NCBI GenBank assembly: GCA_002328835.1
Contig: DCWN01000042.1
Span: 240,381 to 304,380 of the forward strand
Reading direction: 5' to 3'
DNA from: Acidobacteria bacterium UBA2161
GTDB taxonomy: Bacteria; Acidobacteriota; Vicinamibacteria; Vicinamibacterales; UBA823
Length of the DNA: 64,000 bases
The stretch's first letter is position 1. Every line of letters begins with the position of its first letter. Positions 35,863-45,028 of the stretch are shown here, one piece after another. The notes beneath the pieces are model-generated. The model was not told where the DNA came from, made no database searches, and saw only the letters and a program-made list of their open reading frames with translations. Both the position numbers and the translations under genes were made by a program.

Positions 35863-36896
35863 AGGTCAGCATACTCGGCGCGTCGGGCTACGTCGGCGGC
35901 GAACTGCTGCGTCTGTTGCTCGACCATCCGGAGGTCTCCGTCGAGCAGGTCACGTCGGAGCGGCTGGCCGGCAAGCTCGTCACCGCCGCCCACCCCAATC
36001 TGCGCGGCCGAACAACCCTGCGCTTCAGTCGCCTCGGCGACCTGGCACCCTGCGACCTACTGTTCGCCGCATTGCCCCACGGCAGCTTCGCGAAGACCTT
36101 TGCCGGGGTCCGCGCCATCGCGCCGCGCATCGTCGACATGAGTGCCGATTTCAGACTGCGCTCCCCCCACGCGTACCGCTGCTGGTACGGACACGAGCAC
36201 GCGAATCCAGCTGCCCTCAGCAAGTTCGTCTACGGGATCCCGGAACTCCACCGGACGGCCATCGCCAGCGCCACCTGCGTCACCGGCGCCGGCTGCCTGG
36301 CCACGACCGCGATTCTCGGTCTGCTCCCGCTGTTCCGGGCGGACGTCGTCGCCAATCGCGAGGTGTTCATCGAGGCGAAGGTCGGCTCGTCGGCGGCCGG
36401 CAACAAGGAGAGCCCGTCGTCACATCACCCCGAACGCAGCGGCACCGTCCGGTCGTTCCAGCCCACCGGGCATCGGCACACTGGAGAGATCGTGCAGGAA
36501 CTGGCCGTCCACGGCATGCCGACCGTCCACTTCTCCGCCACGGCCATCGAACTGGTCCGTGGCATCCTGGTCACCGCGCACGTGCGACTCGCCGAGGACC
36601 TGGACACCAAGGCGATCTGGAACCTGTATCGCGCCGCCTACCGCGACGAGCCGTTCATCCGAATCGTCAAGGAGACCCGTGGAGTCTTCCGGTATCCGGA
36701 GCCGAAGATCCTCGCGGGCTCCAACTACTGCGATGTCGGGTTCGAGCGCGACCCGCATGGCGATCGGCTCGTCGTGCTCGCGGCCCTCGACAACCTCATG
36801 AAGGGCGCTGCCGGAAACGGGATCCAGGCGATGAACGTCATGGCCGGCTGGGACGAGCGGACGGGACTCGGTTTCCCCGGCCTCCATCCGGTCTGA
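35859..36896 (+). CDS. lysY: LysW-aminoadipyl/glutamyl phosphate reductase
   Basis: The 345-aa protein starts at ATG35859, overlapping the lysX stop. The nucleotide-binding LGASGYVGGELLRLLLDHP and the catalytic Cys in ITGAGCLATTA-like sequence (here VTGAGCLATTAILG) identify the ArgC/LysY family of semialdehyde dehydrogenases. KVGSSAAGNKESPSSHHPER and HRHTGEIVQEL are also conserved. It reduces the acyl phosphate made by LysZ to the semialdehyde. Confidence 0.92.
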   Translation: MKVSILGASGYVGGELLRLLLDHPEVSVEQVTSERLAGKLVTAAHPNLRGRTTLRFSRLGDLAPCDLLFAALPHGSFAKTFAGVRAIAPRIVDMSADFRLRSPHAYRCWYGHEHANPAALSKFVYGIPELHRTAIASATCVTGAGCLATTAILGLLPLFRADVVANREVFIEAKVGSSAAGNKESPSSHHPERSGTVRSFQPTGHRHTGEIVQELAVHGMPTVHFSATAIELVRGILVTAHVRLAEDLDTKAIWNLYRAAYRDEPFIRIVKETRGVFRYPEPKILAGSNYCDVGFERDPHGDRLVVLAALDNLMKGAAGNGIQAMNVMAGWDERTGLGFPGLHPV

Positions 36897-37726
36897 TGGC
36901 CATGCTCGTCGTCAAGGTCGGCGGCGGCCGGGGGATCGACTACGACGCAGTCTGCGCCGACCTGGCCGAACTCCACCGGCTGGCGCGGCCGTGGCTGCTC
37001 GTGCACGGCGGCTCGCACGAGACCAACGTCCTCTCCGAGGCCCTCGGCCATCCGCCGCGCTTCGTCACTTCGGCCTCGGGCTACGAGAGCCGGTATACCG
37101 ACCGGGCAACCCTCGAGATCTTCGAGATGGCCTACTGCGGGAAGGTGAACAAGGGAATCGTCGAGCGGCTGCAGCGTCTCGACGTGCCTGCCATCGGCCT
37201 GGCCGGGCTCGACGGGCGCCTGCTGTCGGGCCGCCGCAAGTCGACCGTGACGATCGTCGAGGGCGGCAAGAAGAAGGTCCTCCGCGACGACCACACCGGG
37301 AAGATCACGACGGTCAACACCGAATTGATCCGCGTCCTGTACGACGCGGGATATGCCCTGGTGGTCTGCCCGCCAGCCATCAGTGACGATCATGTCGCCG
37401 TGAACGTCGACGGGGACCGGGCCGCGGCCCGGATTGCCGAGGCCGTCAAGGCCGATGATCTCGTCATCCTCTCGAACGTACCCGGCCTCCTGCGGGACCC
37501 GGACGACGACAAGACGCTCATCCCGCACATCGCCCCGGACACCCTCAACGCGCATTTCGACTACGCCCAGGGCCGCATGAAGAAGAAGCTCATGGCCGCC
37601 CGGGAAGCCCTCGACGGCGGCGTCGGTCGCGTCGTGCTCGGCGACGCCCGCATCGCGCAGCCCATCCAGGCGGCGCTGGGCGGCAGAGGAACGGTCATTG
37701 GACACCCAACAGATCATCGAGCGTGA
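36896..37726 (+). CDS. lysZ: LysW-aminoadipate/glutamate kinase
   Basis: This 276-aa amino-acid kinase shares one base with the lysY stop (TGATG); ATG36902 is an alternative start. ArgB/LysZ features include LVVKVGGGRGID, LLVHGGSHETNVLSEALG and VNVDGDRAAARIAEAVKADD. It phosphorylates the side-chain carboxylate of the LysW-bound substrate. The last 29 bp overlap the aminotransferase gene. Confidence 0.92.
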   Translation: MAMLVVKVGGGRGIDYDAVCADLAELHRLARPWLLVHGGSHETNVLSEALGHPPRFVTSASGYESRYTDRATLEIFEMAYCGKVNKGIVERLQRLDVPAIGLAGLDGRLLSGRRKSTVTIVEGGKKKVLRDDHTGKITTVNTELIRVLYDAGYALVVCPPAISDDHVAVNVDGDRAAARIAEAVKADDLVILSNVPGLLRDPDDDKTLIPHIAPDTLNAHFDYAQGRMKKKLMAAREALDGGVGRVVLGDARIAQPIQAALGGRGTVIGHPTDHRA

Positions 37727-38861
37727 GGACACTCACTCATCCGGGATGTACCACAAGCGCCAGGTGGTGCTGGTACGCGGCGAGGGCGCCCGGGTCTGGG
37801 ATGCCGACGGTCGAGAGTACGTCGACTGCACCGCCGGCATCGGTGTCGCGGCGCTCGGTCACGCCCACCCGGTGGTCGTCGAAGCACTAACCGAACAGGC
37901 CGCCCGCCTCGTGACCTGCCACGAAGGGTTCTACAACGACCAGCGCGCGGCCCTACTCGACCGGCTGGACGCCGTGACGCCATCGGCGCTCGACCGGTTC
38001 TTTCTGAGCAGCTCTGGGACCGAGGCCAACGAGGCGGCGATCAAGTTCTCTCGCGCGGCCACCGGCCGGCCCGAGATCGTCTCGGCGATGCGGGGCTATC
38101 ACGGCAAGACCTTCGGCGCGCTCAGCGCCACGTGGGGCAAGAGCTATCGAACGCCGTTCGAACCGCTGGTGCCCGGATTCCGGATGGTGCCGTTCAACCG
38201 CCCGGACGCCGTCGTCGAGGCGATCTCCGACACCACGGCGGCTGTTCTCGTTGAAGTCGTGCAGGGCGAAGGCGGCGTGCGGCCCGCGACGACCGAGTAC
38301 CTGCAGGCGCTCAGAACCGCCTGCACCAATCGGGGCGCGCTCCTCATCATCGACGAGGTCCAGACCGGGTTCGGCCGCACCGGCAAGCTCTTCGCATTCG
38401 AGCATCACGGCGTCGCACCCGACATCTTGACCCTCGCGAAGAGCGTGGCCGGCGGCGTGCCGATGGGGGTCACGGCCTTCGGCGATGCGGTCGGCCAGTT
38501 GCCCAAGCTGAGCCATACGACGACATTTGGCGGCAATCCGCTCGCCTGCGCCGTGGCCGACCGCGTCATCGCGCACATCGTGAGCGCCGATCTGCCGGCC
38601 CACGCGGCCGCCCAGGGGCGACGCCTCATCGACGCGGTCGAGACGCTATCGAGCCCGCGGGTCCGAGAGGTCCGCGGGCTCGGCCTGATGATCGGCATTG
38701 AACTGAAACAACCCGCCGGACCCGCGGCACGCAGCCTCATGGACGAGGGGATCCTCGTCTTGCTGGCCGGCTCCACGGTTCTGCGGCTGCTGCCACCGTT
38801 GGTCATCCAGCCTGAAGAAATCGACCGGGTCATCACGGCCCTGGGCAAGGTGCTGGCGTGA
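37698..38861 (+). CDS. lysJ: LysW-lysine/ornithine aminotransferase
   Basis: This 387-aa class III PLP aminotransferase probably starts at TTG37698, because the SSGMYHKRQVVLVRGEGARV segment is conserved in LysJ proteins; ATG37746 would truncate it. The PLP-lysine region is LIIDEVQTGFGRTGKLF followed by LAKSVAGGVPMG with the Schiff-base Lys. It transfers an amino group from glutamate to the LysW-bound semialdehyde. It overlaps lysZ and, by 4 bp, lysK. Confidence 0.92.
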   Translation: MDTQQIIEREDTHSSGMYHKRQVVLVRGEGARVWDADGREYVDCTAGIGVAALGHAHPVVVEALTEQAARLVTCHEGFYNDQRAALLDRLDAVTPSALDRFFLSSSGTEANEAAIKFSRAATGRPEIVSAMRGYHGKTFGALSATWGKSYRTPFEPLVPGFRMVPFNRPDAVVEAISDTTAAVLVEVVQGEGGVRPATTEYLQALRTACTNRGALLIIDEVQTGFGRTGKLFAFEHHGVAPDILTLAKSVAGGVPMGVTAFGDAVGQLPKLSHTTTFGGNPLACAVADRVIAHIVSADLPAHAAAQGRRLIDAVETLSSPRVREVRGLGLMIGIELKQPAGPAARSLMDEGILVLLAGSTVLRLLPPLVIQPEEIDRVITALGKVLA

Positions 38862-39907
38862 ACGACCAGGACGCGGTCGCCCTGCTCCGCGATCTCTGCA
38901 GCGCGTACTCGCCATCGGGCGAAGAAGCCGAGGCCGTCGCCTTGCTCGTCGAGCGCGCGACGGCGGCTGGGCTCACGGCGTCAATCGACGGAGCCGGTAA
39001 CTTCGTCGGCGCCCGCGGCGATGGCCCGACGACTGTCGTCCTCCTCGGCCACATCGACACCGTCGAAGGATTCATCTCCCCCACCGTCGCCGACGGCCGG
39101 CTGCAGGCCCGGGGTGCCGTCGATGCCAAAGGGCCGCTCGCGGCCTTCGTGGCCGCCGCGGCGCGTGCCGCGATTCCCGAGGACGTCAAGGTCGTCGTGA
39201 TCGGCGCGGTCGAGGAAGAGACGCCCAGTTCGAAGGGCGCGCACTACGTCTGCGACCAATACTCGCCGGCCGCCACGATCATCGGTGAACCGAGCGGCAC
39301 GAGCGGGATCACGCTGGGATACAAGGGGCGGGTCGGTCTGGCCCTGGTGACGCAGCAGCCCCATGCCCACACGGCGGGCGAGGGACGCAGTGTCGCATCA
39401 CTCGCCGCGGAATGGTGGACCCGCGTCGAGGAATACTGCGACCGCCGGAATCACAACCATCGGATCTTCGACCGTCTGGATCCGCATCTGTCCGACTTCC
39501 ACACCTCGACCGACGGGTTCACCGACCGGGTCGACGTGCGCGGCAGCATGCGGCTACCGCCCGGAACCGCAGTCGACGAACTCCACCTCCGCCTGGCCGA
39601 ACTCGCCGCGACCTGGGGCGACGTCTCGCTGAGTGGCTATGTGCCGGCCTTCCGCAGCGACCGGAAGACCCGGCTGGTCGGGGCGATGATCCGCGCGATC
39701 CGGAAGGAAGCGCGGGAACCGACGTTCAAGCTGAAGACCGGCACCTCCGACATGAACGTCGTCGGGCCGGCCTGGCAGTGTCCCATCGTGGCCTACGGCC
39801 CGGGGGATTCGCGGCTGGACCACGCCCCCGACGAACACATCGTTCTCGACGAGTACCTCTCGGCCGTCAGAGTGCTCACGCGTGCCATCGCGTCGCCGCT
39901 GCACTGA
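38858..39907 (+). CDS. lysK: LysW-lysine/ornithine hydrolase
   Basis: This 349-aa M20-type metallohydrolase starts at GTG38858, overlapping the lysJ stop (GTGA). Metal ligands are visible in LLGHIDTVEGF, GAVDAKGPLAAFV and the Glu pair GAVEEETPSSKGAHY; the last His probably lies near DHAPDEHI. It releases free lysine or ornithine from LysW at the end of the pathway. It closes a tightly coupled six-gene operon. Confidence 0.92.
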   Translation: MNDQDAVALLRDLCSAYSPSGEEAEAVALLVERATAAGLTASIDGAGNFVGARGDGPTTVVLLGHIDTVEGFISPTVADGRLQARGAVDAKGPLAAFVAAAARAAIPEDVKVVVIGAVEEETPSSKGAHYVCDQYSPAATIIGEPSGTSGITLGYKGRVGLALVTQQPHAHTAGEGRSVASLAAEWWTRVEEYCDRRNHNHRIFDRLDPHLSDFHTSTDGFTDRVDVRGSMRLPPGTAVDELHLRLAELAATWGDVSLSGYVPAFRSDRKTRLVGAMIRAIRKEAREPTFKLKTGTSDMNVVGPAWQCPIVAYGPGDSRLDHAPDEHIVLDEYLSAVRVLTRAIASPLH

Positions 39908-39933
39908 CCGCCGAACCACTGCCGGGGTCAGGA

Positions 39934-40425
39934 TCAGGACCCGGCCAGCAGCATGACAGCGCCGGTGCCGATCAGCGTGACCGCGCCGGCGAAGATCGCG
40001 TAGTCGACGATCTCCTCGCTTTCGACGCGCGCCCCAGGCTCCCGTTCGCCCGGCAGCGGTTCCGCGTCGATACCCGTCGGTGGTCCTCGCATGATCAACC
40101 AGCCGAAGAGCACCGCCCCAATCACCAGTGCCGCGACTGCGCCGCCGTTGCCGCCGCCCGACGGCGGCTCGGCTGGCGCCGGCGGCGCTTCCTGTGCCTG
40201 CTGCCGCGCCGCCCGGGCCGCGACGACCTCGATTCGTTCGACGCCGACAGACCGATCGACGGCAAACGCGAGGCGACGCACGCGCTCGACACTGCCGAGG
40301 CCTCGTGATACCGCCGCGCCGGCATTCGGCGAGGCGGCCCGCTGCGCCGACATCGGCACCACGCCGGCCCAACCCACCATCAGGCAGACCCACACGGCGA
40401 CAGCACGACGAGCAAGGGGAATCAT
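39934..40425 (-). CDS. Hypothetical membrane protein
   Basis: This 163-aa protein has a signal peptide or first membrane segment (VAVWVCLMVGWAGVVPMSAQ), a charged region with RVRRLAFAVDRSVGVERIEV, a Pro/Gly-rich linker, and two later hydrophobic segments (GAVAALVIGAVLFGWLIM and YAIFAGAVTLIGTGAVMLLA). No family is recognised. A reverse-strand TATAAT (plus 40454-40459) may be its -10 element. It is divergent from the CaCA exchanger. Confidence 0.6.
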   Translation of the reverse strand: MIPLARRAVAVWVCLMVGWAGVVPMSAQRAASPNAGAAVSRGLGSVERVRRLAFAVDRSVGVERIEVVAARAARQQAQEAPPAPAEPPSGGGNGGAVAALVIGAVLFGWLIMRGPPTGIDAEPLPGEREPGARVESEEIVDYAIFAGAVTLIGTGAVMLLAGS

Positions 40426-40521
40426 CCGTCAACGGCTCCGCGAGCCGGCGTGCATTATAGCGCGGCAGTCGTGGCCCGCGGTTTGCCGCCGGCCGTGGCG
40501 TCCGGTACACTGCCCGACCTG

Positions 40522-41475
40522 ATGCTCTATGACATCGTCGCCCTCGTGGCCGGCCTCGCCCTCGTGGCCAAGGGAGGCGACCTCTTCGTGGACGCCAGCA
40601 TCACGATTGCCAAGGTGCTGCGCGTCCCGCGCATCGTCGTCGGCGGGACCCTCGTCAGCCTGGCCACAACGACCCCTGAGCTGGTCGTCTCGGTCACCGC
40701 CAGCGTCATGGGCGACTCGGGGATCGCCGTCGGCAACGCCGTCGGGTCGTGCATCGCCAACATCGGCCTGATCATCGGAGCCGTGGCGCTCATCGCACCG
40801 GTCACCGTCGACCTCGCAGACTTCCGCCGCCGCGCCCGCTGGATGGCGGTCGCCGGCCTGCTCGTCATGGCGTTCTCCTGGGATCGCGCGATCGGTCAGT
40901 CGGCCGGCGCCTTTCTGCTGCTGTTCACCGCGGTCTACTTGTACGGCGACTATCGCAGCATTCGCGCCCGACAAGCTGACGCTATCGACCGCGGCGAACC
41001 CGCCGGAGAGGGCCTCGGCCCGGCGGCCGGCTGGTTCCTGGCCGGCGCGTTGCTGGTCATCGTCGGTAGCCGGCTGCTGGTCACGTCGGGCATCGAGATC
41101 GCGTCGGCCCTCGGCGTACCCTCGGTGATCATCGGCCTCTCCATCGTGGCGATCGGCACGTCGCTCCCCGAACTCGTGACCGGCATCTCGGCCGCGCGGC
41201 GAGGTGCCGCCGACCTGTCGATTGGCAACATCGTCGGCGCCAACCTGCTCAACCTGGGCCTGATCATCGGCATGTCGAGCGCCATCCGGCCCCTCGACCT
41301 GTCGGCGTTCACGCAGTGGTACTCCTACCCGTGGCTGGCGGTATTCTTCGCGGCGATGATCCTGATGCTCGGCCGGCGGGGGACGCTGACGCGCCCGGGG
41401 GGGACGCTCTTGCTCGGGCTCTACGCCGTCTACATGGCCGGCTTGGTTCTGGCGCCGGCCTACCTCGGAAACTAG
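40522..41475 (+). CDS. CaCA-family Na+/Ca2+ exchanger (YrbG-like)
   Basis: The 317-aa protein starts at ATG40522. It has ten or so membrane segments and both alpha repeats: GTLVSLATTTPELVVSVTAS with GIAVGNAVGSCIANIGLI in the first half, and SIVAIGTSLPELVTGISAAR with DLSIGNIVGANLLNLGLI in the second. The paired Pro-Glu and Asn residues bind calcium in this family. It likely exports Ca2+ in exchange for Na+ or H+. Confidence 0.9.
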   Translation: MLYDIVALVAGLALVAKGGDLFVDASITIAKVLRVPRIVVGGTLVSLATTTPELVVSVTASVMGDSGIAVGNAVGSCIANIGLIIGAVALIAPVTVDLADFRRRARWMAVAGLLVMAFSWDRAIGQSAGAFLLLFTAVYLYGDYRSIRARQADAIDRGEPAGEGLGPAAGWFLAGALLVIVGSRLLVTSGIEIASALGVPSVIIGLSIVAIGTSLPELVTGISAARRGAADLSIGNIVGANLLNLGLIIGMSSAIRPLDLSAFTQWYSYPWLAVFFAAMILMLGRRGTLTRPGGTLLLGLYAVYMAGLVLAPAYLGN

Positions 41476-41482
41476 CGGCCAC

Positions 41483-43222
41483 TCAGTTCTGGGCCCCGGC
41501 CTCGTAGACGACGCGCCCGCCCAGAATGGTCATCACGACCTCGGTCTGGAGGATCTCCGGAGCGGGGATCGTCATGATGTCACGTGACAGCACGACGATA
41601 TCGGCCAGCTTGCCGACCTCGAGCGACCCCTTCAATTCCTCTTCGAATCCGCCGTAGGCCGCGTCGATCGTGAACATCCGCAGCGCTTCTTCGCGGCTGA
41701 CCAACTGCTCTGGATGCCACGGGTCGGCGTCGCCCGGGGCGTGGTGCTGTCGCGTGACCGCGGAGTAGATTCCCCAGAGCGGCTTGACCGACTCCACGGG
41801 CGCATCCGACCCGCCGATGATGGGAACACCCGAATCGAGTAGCGTCCGCCAGGCATAGGCGAACTCAAGTCGCTCTTCACCGACGCGATCGGCCACCCAG
41901 TCCATATCGCTCGTCGCGTGCGTCGGCTGCATCGACGGCAGGACGCCCATCTCGGCGAATCGGCCGATGTCGTCAGGGTGCAGAATCTGCGCATGCTCGA
42001 CGCGCAGCCGGTGATCCTCAACGCTCGACTCCGCGATCGCGCGCTCGAACGCGTCAAGGACGACGCGATTGGCGGCATCGCCGATCGCATGCGTCGCGGT
42101 CTGAAAGCCCGCCTCGAGGCCGCGCAAGATCGTGTCGTAGATCTCGTCTTCGGTCAGCCGGAACAGTCCGGTATTCCCAGGGTCGTCGGCATAGGGCTCC
42201 AGAAAGGTCGCGCCGCGCGAGCCCATGGCGCCGTCGATGCTCATCTTGATGCCGCGGATCGTCAGCCGGTTGTCGTACAGGCCCACCTGCGGCCCCTGCT
42301 CGAGGAAATGGTCGAGGTCGTCGTAACTGTACGGCCGTTCTCCCTCACCGGCCGGCCACCGGACGAATTCGTACAGACGGAAACCAAACTCGTCGTCCTC
42401 GAGCATGTCGAGATAGACCTCGATCTCCTCGCGACTGCCGCCGGCTTCGTGGACGCCGGTCAGGCCCGACGCCAGGGCTTCTTCGATCGCCAGCTGTACG
42501 GCCTCGCGTCGCTGGGCCGAAGACGGCGGCGGCATCTCGGCCAGCACCAGACGGAACGCGTTGTCGACCAGCGTCCCGGTCGCCTCACCCGAGGCGTCCC
42601 GAAGGATCTGGCCACCGGACGGATCCGGCGTGTCCCGCGTGATGCCGCCCGCCGCCAGTGCGGCGCTGTTCACCCAAGCGGCATGGCCGTCGACCCTGCC
42701 GAGGTACACCGGGTTGTCAGGGGACACCGCATCGAGATCGGCAGCGGTCGGGAACTCCCGGACCTCCCACGTGTTCTGATCCCACCCGCGGCCTTCGATC
42801 CAGTCGCCCGGCTGCGCGGCGGCTGCGCGGCGGTCGACCTCGGCAACGATCTCTTCCTTGGTCAGCCCCCGCGTATTCAGGATCTGCTGCTGCCGGCCGA
42901 GACGGGTGAAGTGGACGTGCGCGTCGATCATCCCCGGGATGACCGTCATCCCCTCGAGCGCAATCACCTCGGTCGTCGGACCCACCAGCGCCTGGATCTC
43001 AGCATCGGTCCCGACCGCGGTGATCCGATCGCCGACGACCGCGACAGCCTCGGCTACCGGAGCGCCGTCGGCCATCGTGACGACGTTGCCGCCAACCAGA
43101 ACCAGATCGGCGGCCTCGTCGGGTGCCGACGGCCCGCAAGCCGCGAGCCCCGCGGCCACGAACACGGCGAAGGCCGCGCCCCGCGTCACGGTCGGGTCTC
43201 GTCGATTGCTCTCTAGCTGCAT
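41483..43222 (-). CDS. YtcJ-type amidohydrolase, lipoprotein
   Basis: This 579-aa protein has a lipobox (FVAAGLAACGPS), so it is probably membrane-anchored. Amidohydrolase_3 features are DAHVHFTRLGRQQ (metal-binding HxH), WIEGRGWDQNTW, GRVDGHAAWVNSAALAAGG, GLTGVHEAGG, ATHAIGDAANRVVLDAFE, HAQILHPDDI and GSDAPVESVKPLWGIYSA. Full-length and apparently intact. Family members hydrolyse amide or ester bonds of diverse substrates. A shortened paralogue is encoded at 43585-44988. Confidence 0.87.
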   Translation of the reverse strand: MQLESNRRDPTVTRGAAFAVFVAAGLAACGPSAPDEAADLVLVGGNVVTMADGAPVAEAVAVVGDRITAVGTDAEIQALVGPTTEVIALEGMTVIPGMIDAHVHFTRLGRQQQILNTRGLTKEEIVAEVDRRAAAAQPGDWIEGRGWDQNTWEVREFPTAADLDAVSPDNPVYLGRVDGHAAWVNSAALAAGGITRDTPDPSGGQILRDASGEATGTLVDNAFRLVLAEMPPPSSAQRREAVQLAIEEALASGLTGVHEAGGSREEIEVYLDMLEDDEFGFRLYEFVRWPAGEGERPYSYDDLDHFLEQGPQVGLYDNRLTIRGIKMSIDGAMGSRGATFLEPYADDPGNTGLFRLTEDEIYDTILRGLEAGFQTATHAIGDAANRVVLDAFERAIAESSVEDHRLRVEHAQILHPDDIGRFAEMGVLPSMQPTHATSDMDWVADRVGEERLEFAYAWRTLLDSGVPIIGGSDAPVESVKPLWGIYSAVTRQHHAPGDADPWHPEQLVSREEALRMFTIDAAYGGFEEELKGSLEVGKLADIVVLSRDIMTIPAPEILQTEVVMTILGGRVVYEAGAQN

Positions 43223-43244
43223 CGCTACAATCCTCTACGGCTCC

Positions 43245-43586
43245 TCAGTCACCACGAGCGCGCCAATTTGACGGACGGCTCGCCAGTATAGCCTGTCTCA
43301 CCGCGGCGATGACGACTTCAGCGCGGCCGTGCAGATACACCTGGACCGGATGCCGCAGATCCGGCCCGCAGTTCGCAGGAACAACGACCTGATAGGCGGG
43401 CGCGACCCCGTCGCGGTTCGCCCGCTCGAGCTGGAGCCGGCCGGTGTCGACGTCGGCGCGATACGGTCGTCCACGACGCAGCCGCGCGTACACCTCGTCG
43501 AAGGACGGCGCCAGCCGAACAGTCTGCTCGCCCGCCCGCACCCGCCGGTCGCTCGTGGTAGACTCGCCCGACTTCCACGCCGTCAT
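43245..43586 (-). pseudogene. N-terminal fragment of an exported alpha/beta-hydrolase
   Basis: The 113-codon frame contains APSFDEVYARLRRGRPYRAD and a DVDTGRLQLERANRDG segment, then PAYQVVVPANCGPDLRHPVQ and VYLHG. This matches the start of a hydrolase family common in exported bacterial enzymes, where VYLHG opens the alpha/beta core. Just after that point homology ends and the frame stops 20 residues later, so only the first fifth remains. Its ATG overlaps the opposite-strand ATG of the next amidohydrolase. Confidence 0.55.
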
Positions 43587-44988
43587 GCGTCACGCGACCA
43601 TCGAGCCTGACCGTGGGCGGCCGCTGGCACCTCGTCGCCGCGGCGCGCTGCCGTCGCTCGGTTTCCTCGCCACGATCGTCGCCAGTTCGTGCGGCGGTGG
43701 TCTGCCCGCCCCAGCAGCGGACTTCCTGATCACGAACGCCACGGTCTGGACCGCTGACCCGGACCATCCCCGCGCCGAAGCTATCGCGATGATCGGCGCG
43801 CGCATCGTCGCCGTCGGATCGAACGACGAGATCGCCGCGTGGCAAGGGCCCGACACCTCGGTCGTCGACGGCGCCGGCCAGCTGGTCCTACCGGGATTCA
43901 ACGACGCGCACATCCACCTGATGCAGGCTGGCCGGCGACTCCTCGATGAAGATGAGCAGGTCGAGGATGCGACGACGCCAGACGCGCGACGCGCGGCCGG
44001 CGAGCGGGCCCTCGCCCACGCCGCCCGGCTGGGTGTCACCAGCGCCACCGACATGGGCACGACGGCGGACGACGTCGCGCTCTTTATGGAGTTCGCGGCC
44101 GAGGACGCGCTGACGCTCCGGCTCTACCTGGCACCGATGGAGACCGACTGGCAGGATCAGGCCAACGTCGGAATCCGCCGGGCCTTCGGCAGCGCGTTCC
44201 TCCGCCTCGGCGCGCTGAAGGGCTACGTCGACGGATCAGTGGAGTCGTCGACCGCCCTGTTCTTCGAGCCGTACGGCGACGCTCCAGGGTCGACCGGCAT
44301 GCTCACCGAGGAGTTCACGCCGTTCGAGGATGCTCATACCCGACTCTCATCAGCCGACGCGTCCGGCCTCCAGATTGCCCTCCACGCCGTTGGCGACCGG
44401 GCCGTGTCGATGGCGCTCGATCTCTACGAGGAGTTGTCGGCGATCGACCCGACGCGCGATCGGCGTCTCAGGATCGAGCACGCCCAGCACCTCGCGGATG
44501 CCGACTTCGACCGGTTCGCCGAACTGGAGGTCATCGCCTCGGTGCAGCCGTACCGGGCGGTCGACGACGGCCGCTGGGCGGAAGACCGCCTCGGGTCGGA
44601 GCGCGCCCGGGCGGGCGCTGCCTTCCGGACTTTGCTCGACCGGGGGGGGCGGCTGGCGCTGGGAACTGACTGGGACGGCGGACCGCTCGACCCGATGCTG
44701 ACACTGCACGCGGCCGTCACCCGCGCGACGCTCGACGGCGCGCACCCCGACGGTTGGATACCCGCGCAAACGCTCACACTGGAGGAAGCGGTGACGGCCT
44801 ACACGCTCGGATCGGCCTACGCCGAGTTTCAGGAGTCCGACAAGGGGTCCATCACGGTCGGCAAGCTGGCCGACCTGGTCATGCTCGACGCCGACATCTT
44901 CGCAATCGATCCGACCGATCTCCCGACTGTCAGCGTGGTCACGACGATTGTCGGCGGACGCGTCGTGTATGCAGCCGAGACACCGTAG
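43585..44988 (+). CDS. Shortened YtcJ-type amidohydrolase
   Basis: This 467-aa protein from ATG43585 has a signal/lipoprotein-like N-terminus (SLGFLATIVASSCGGG). It retains NDAHIHLMQAG, LGVTSATDMGTT, LKGYVDGSVES, ALHAVGDRAVSMALDLYEEL, IEHAQHLADADFD and LGTDWDGGPLDPM. Compared with the neighbour at 41483-43222 it lacks about 110 residues after DAHIHLMQAGRR, covering the GRGWD and DGHAAWVNS loops. The reading frame is intact, so this is an in-frame deletion. Whether it remains active is open. Confidence 0.8.
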   Translation: MRHATIEPDRGRPLAPRRRGALPSLGFLATIVASSCGGGLPAPAADFLITNATVWTADPDHPRAEAIAMIGARIVAVGSNDEIAAWQGPDTSVVDGAGQLVLPGFNDAHIHLMQAGRRLLDEDEQVEDATTPDARRAAGERALAHAARLGVTSATDMGTTADDVALFMEFAAEDALTLRLYLAPMETDWQDQANVGIRRAFGSAFLRLGALKGYVDGSVESSTALFFEPYGDAPGSTGMLTEEFTPFEDAHTRLSSADASGLQIALHAVGDRAVSMALDLYEELSAIDPTRDRRLRIEHAQHLADADFDRFAELEVIASVQPYRAVDDGRWAEDRLGSERARAGAAFRTLLDRGGRLALGTDWDGGPLDPMLTLHAAVTRATLDGAHPDGWIPAQTLTLEEAVTAYTLGSAYAEFQESDKGSITVGKLADLVMLDADIFAIDPTDLPTVSVVTTIVGGRVVYAAETP

Positions 44989-45028
44989 CCGCACTCGGTA
45001 CAGGCGGCTTCACCTGAGGAGTTGGTCG

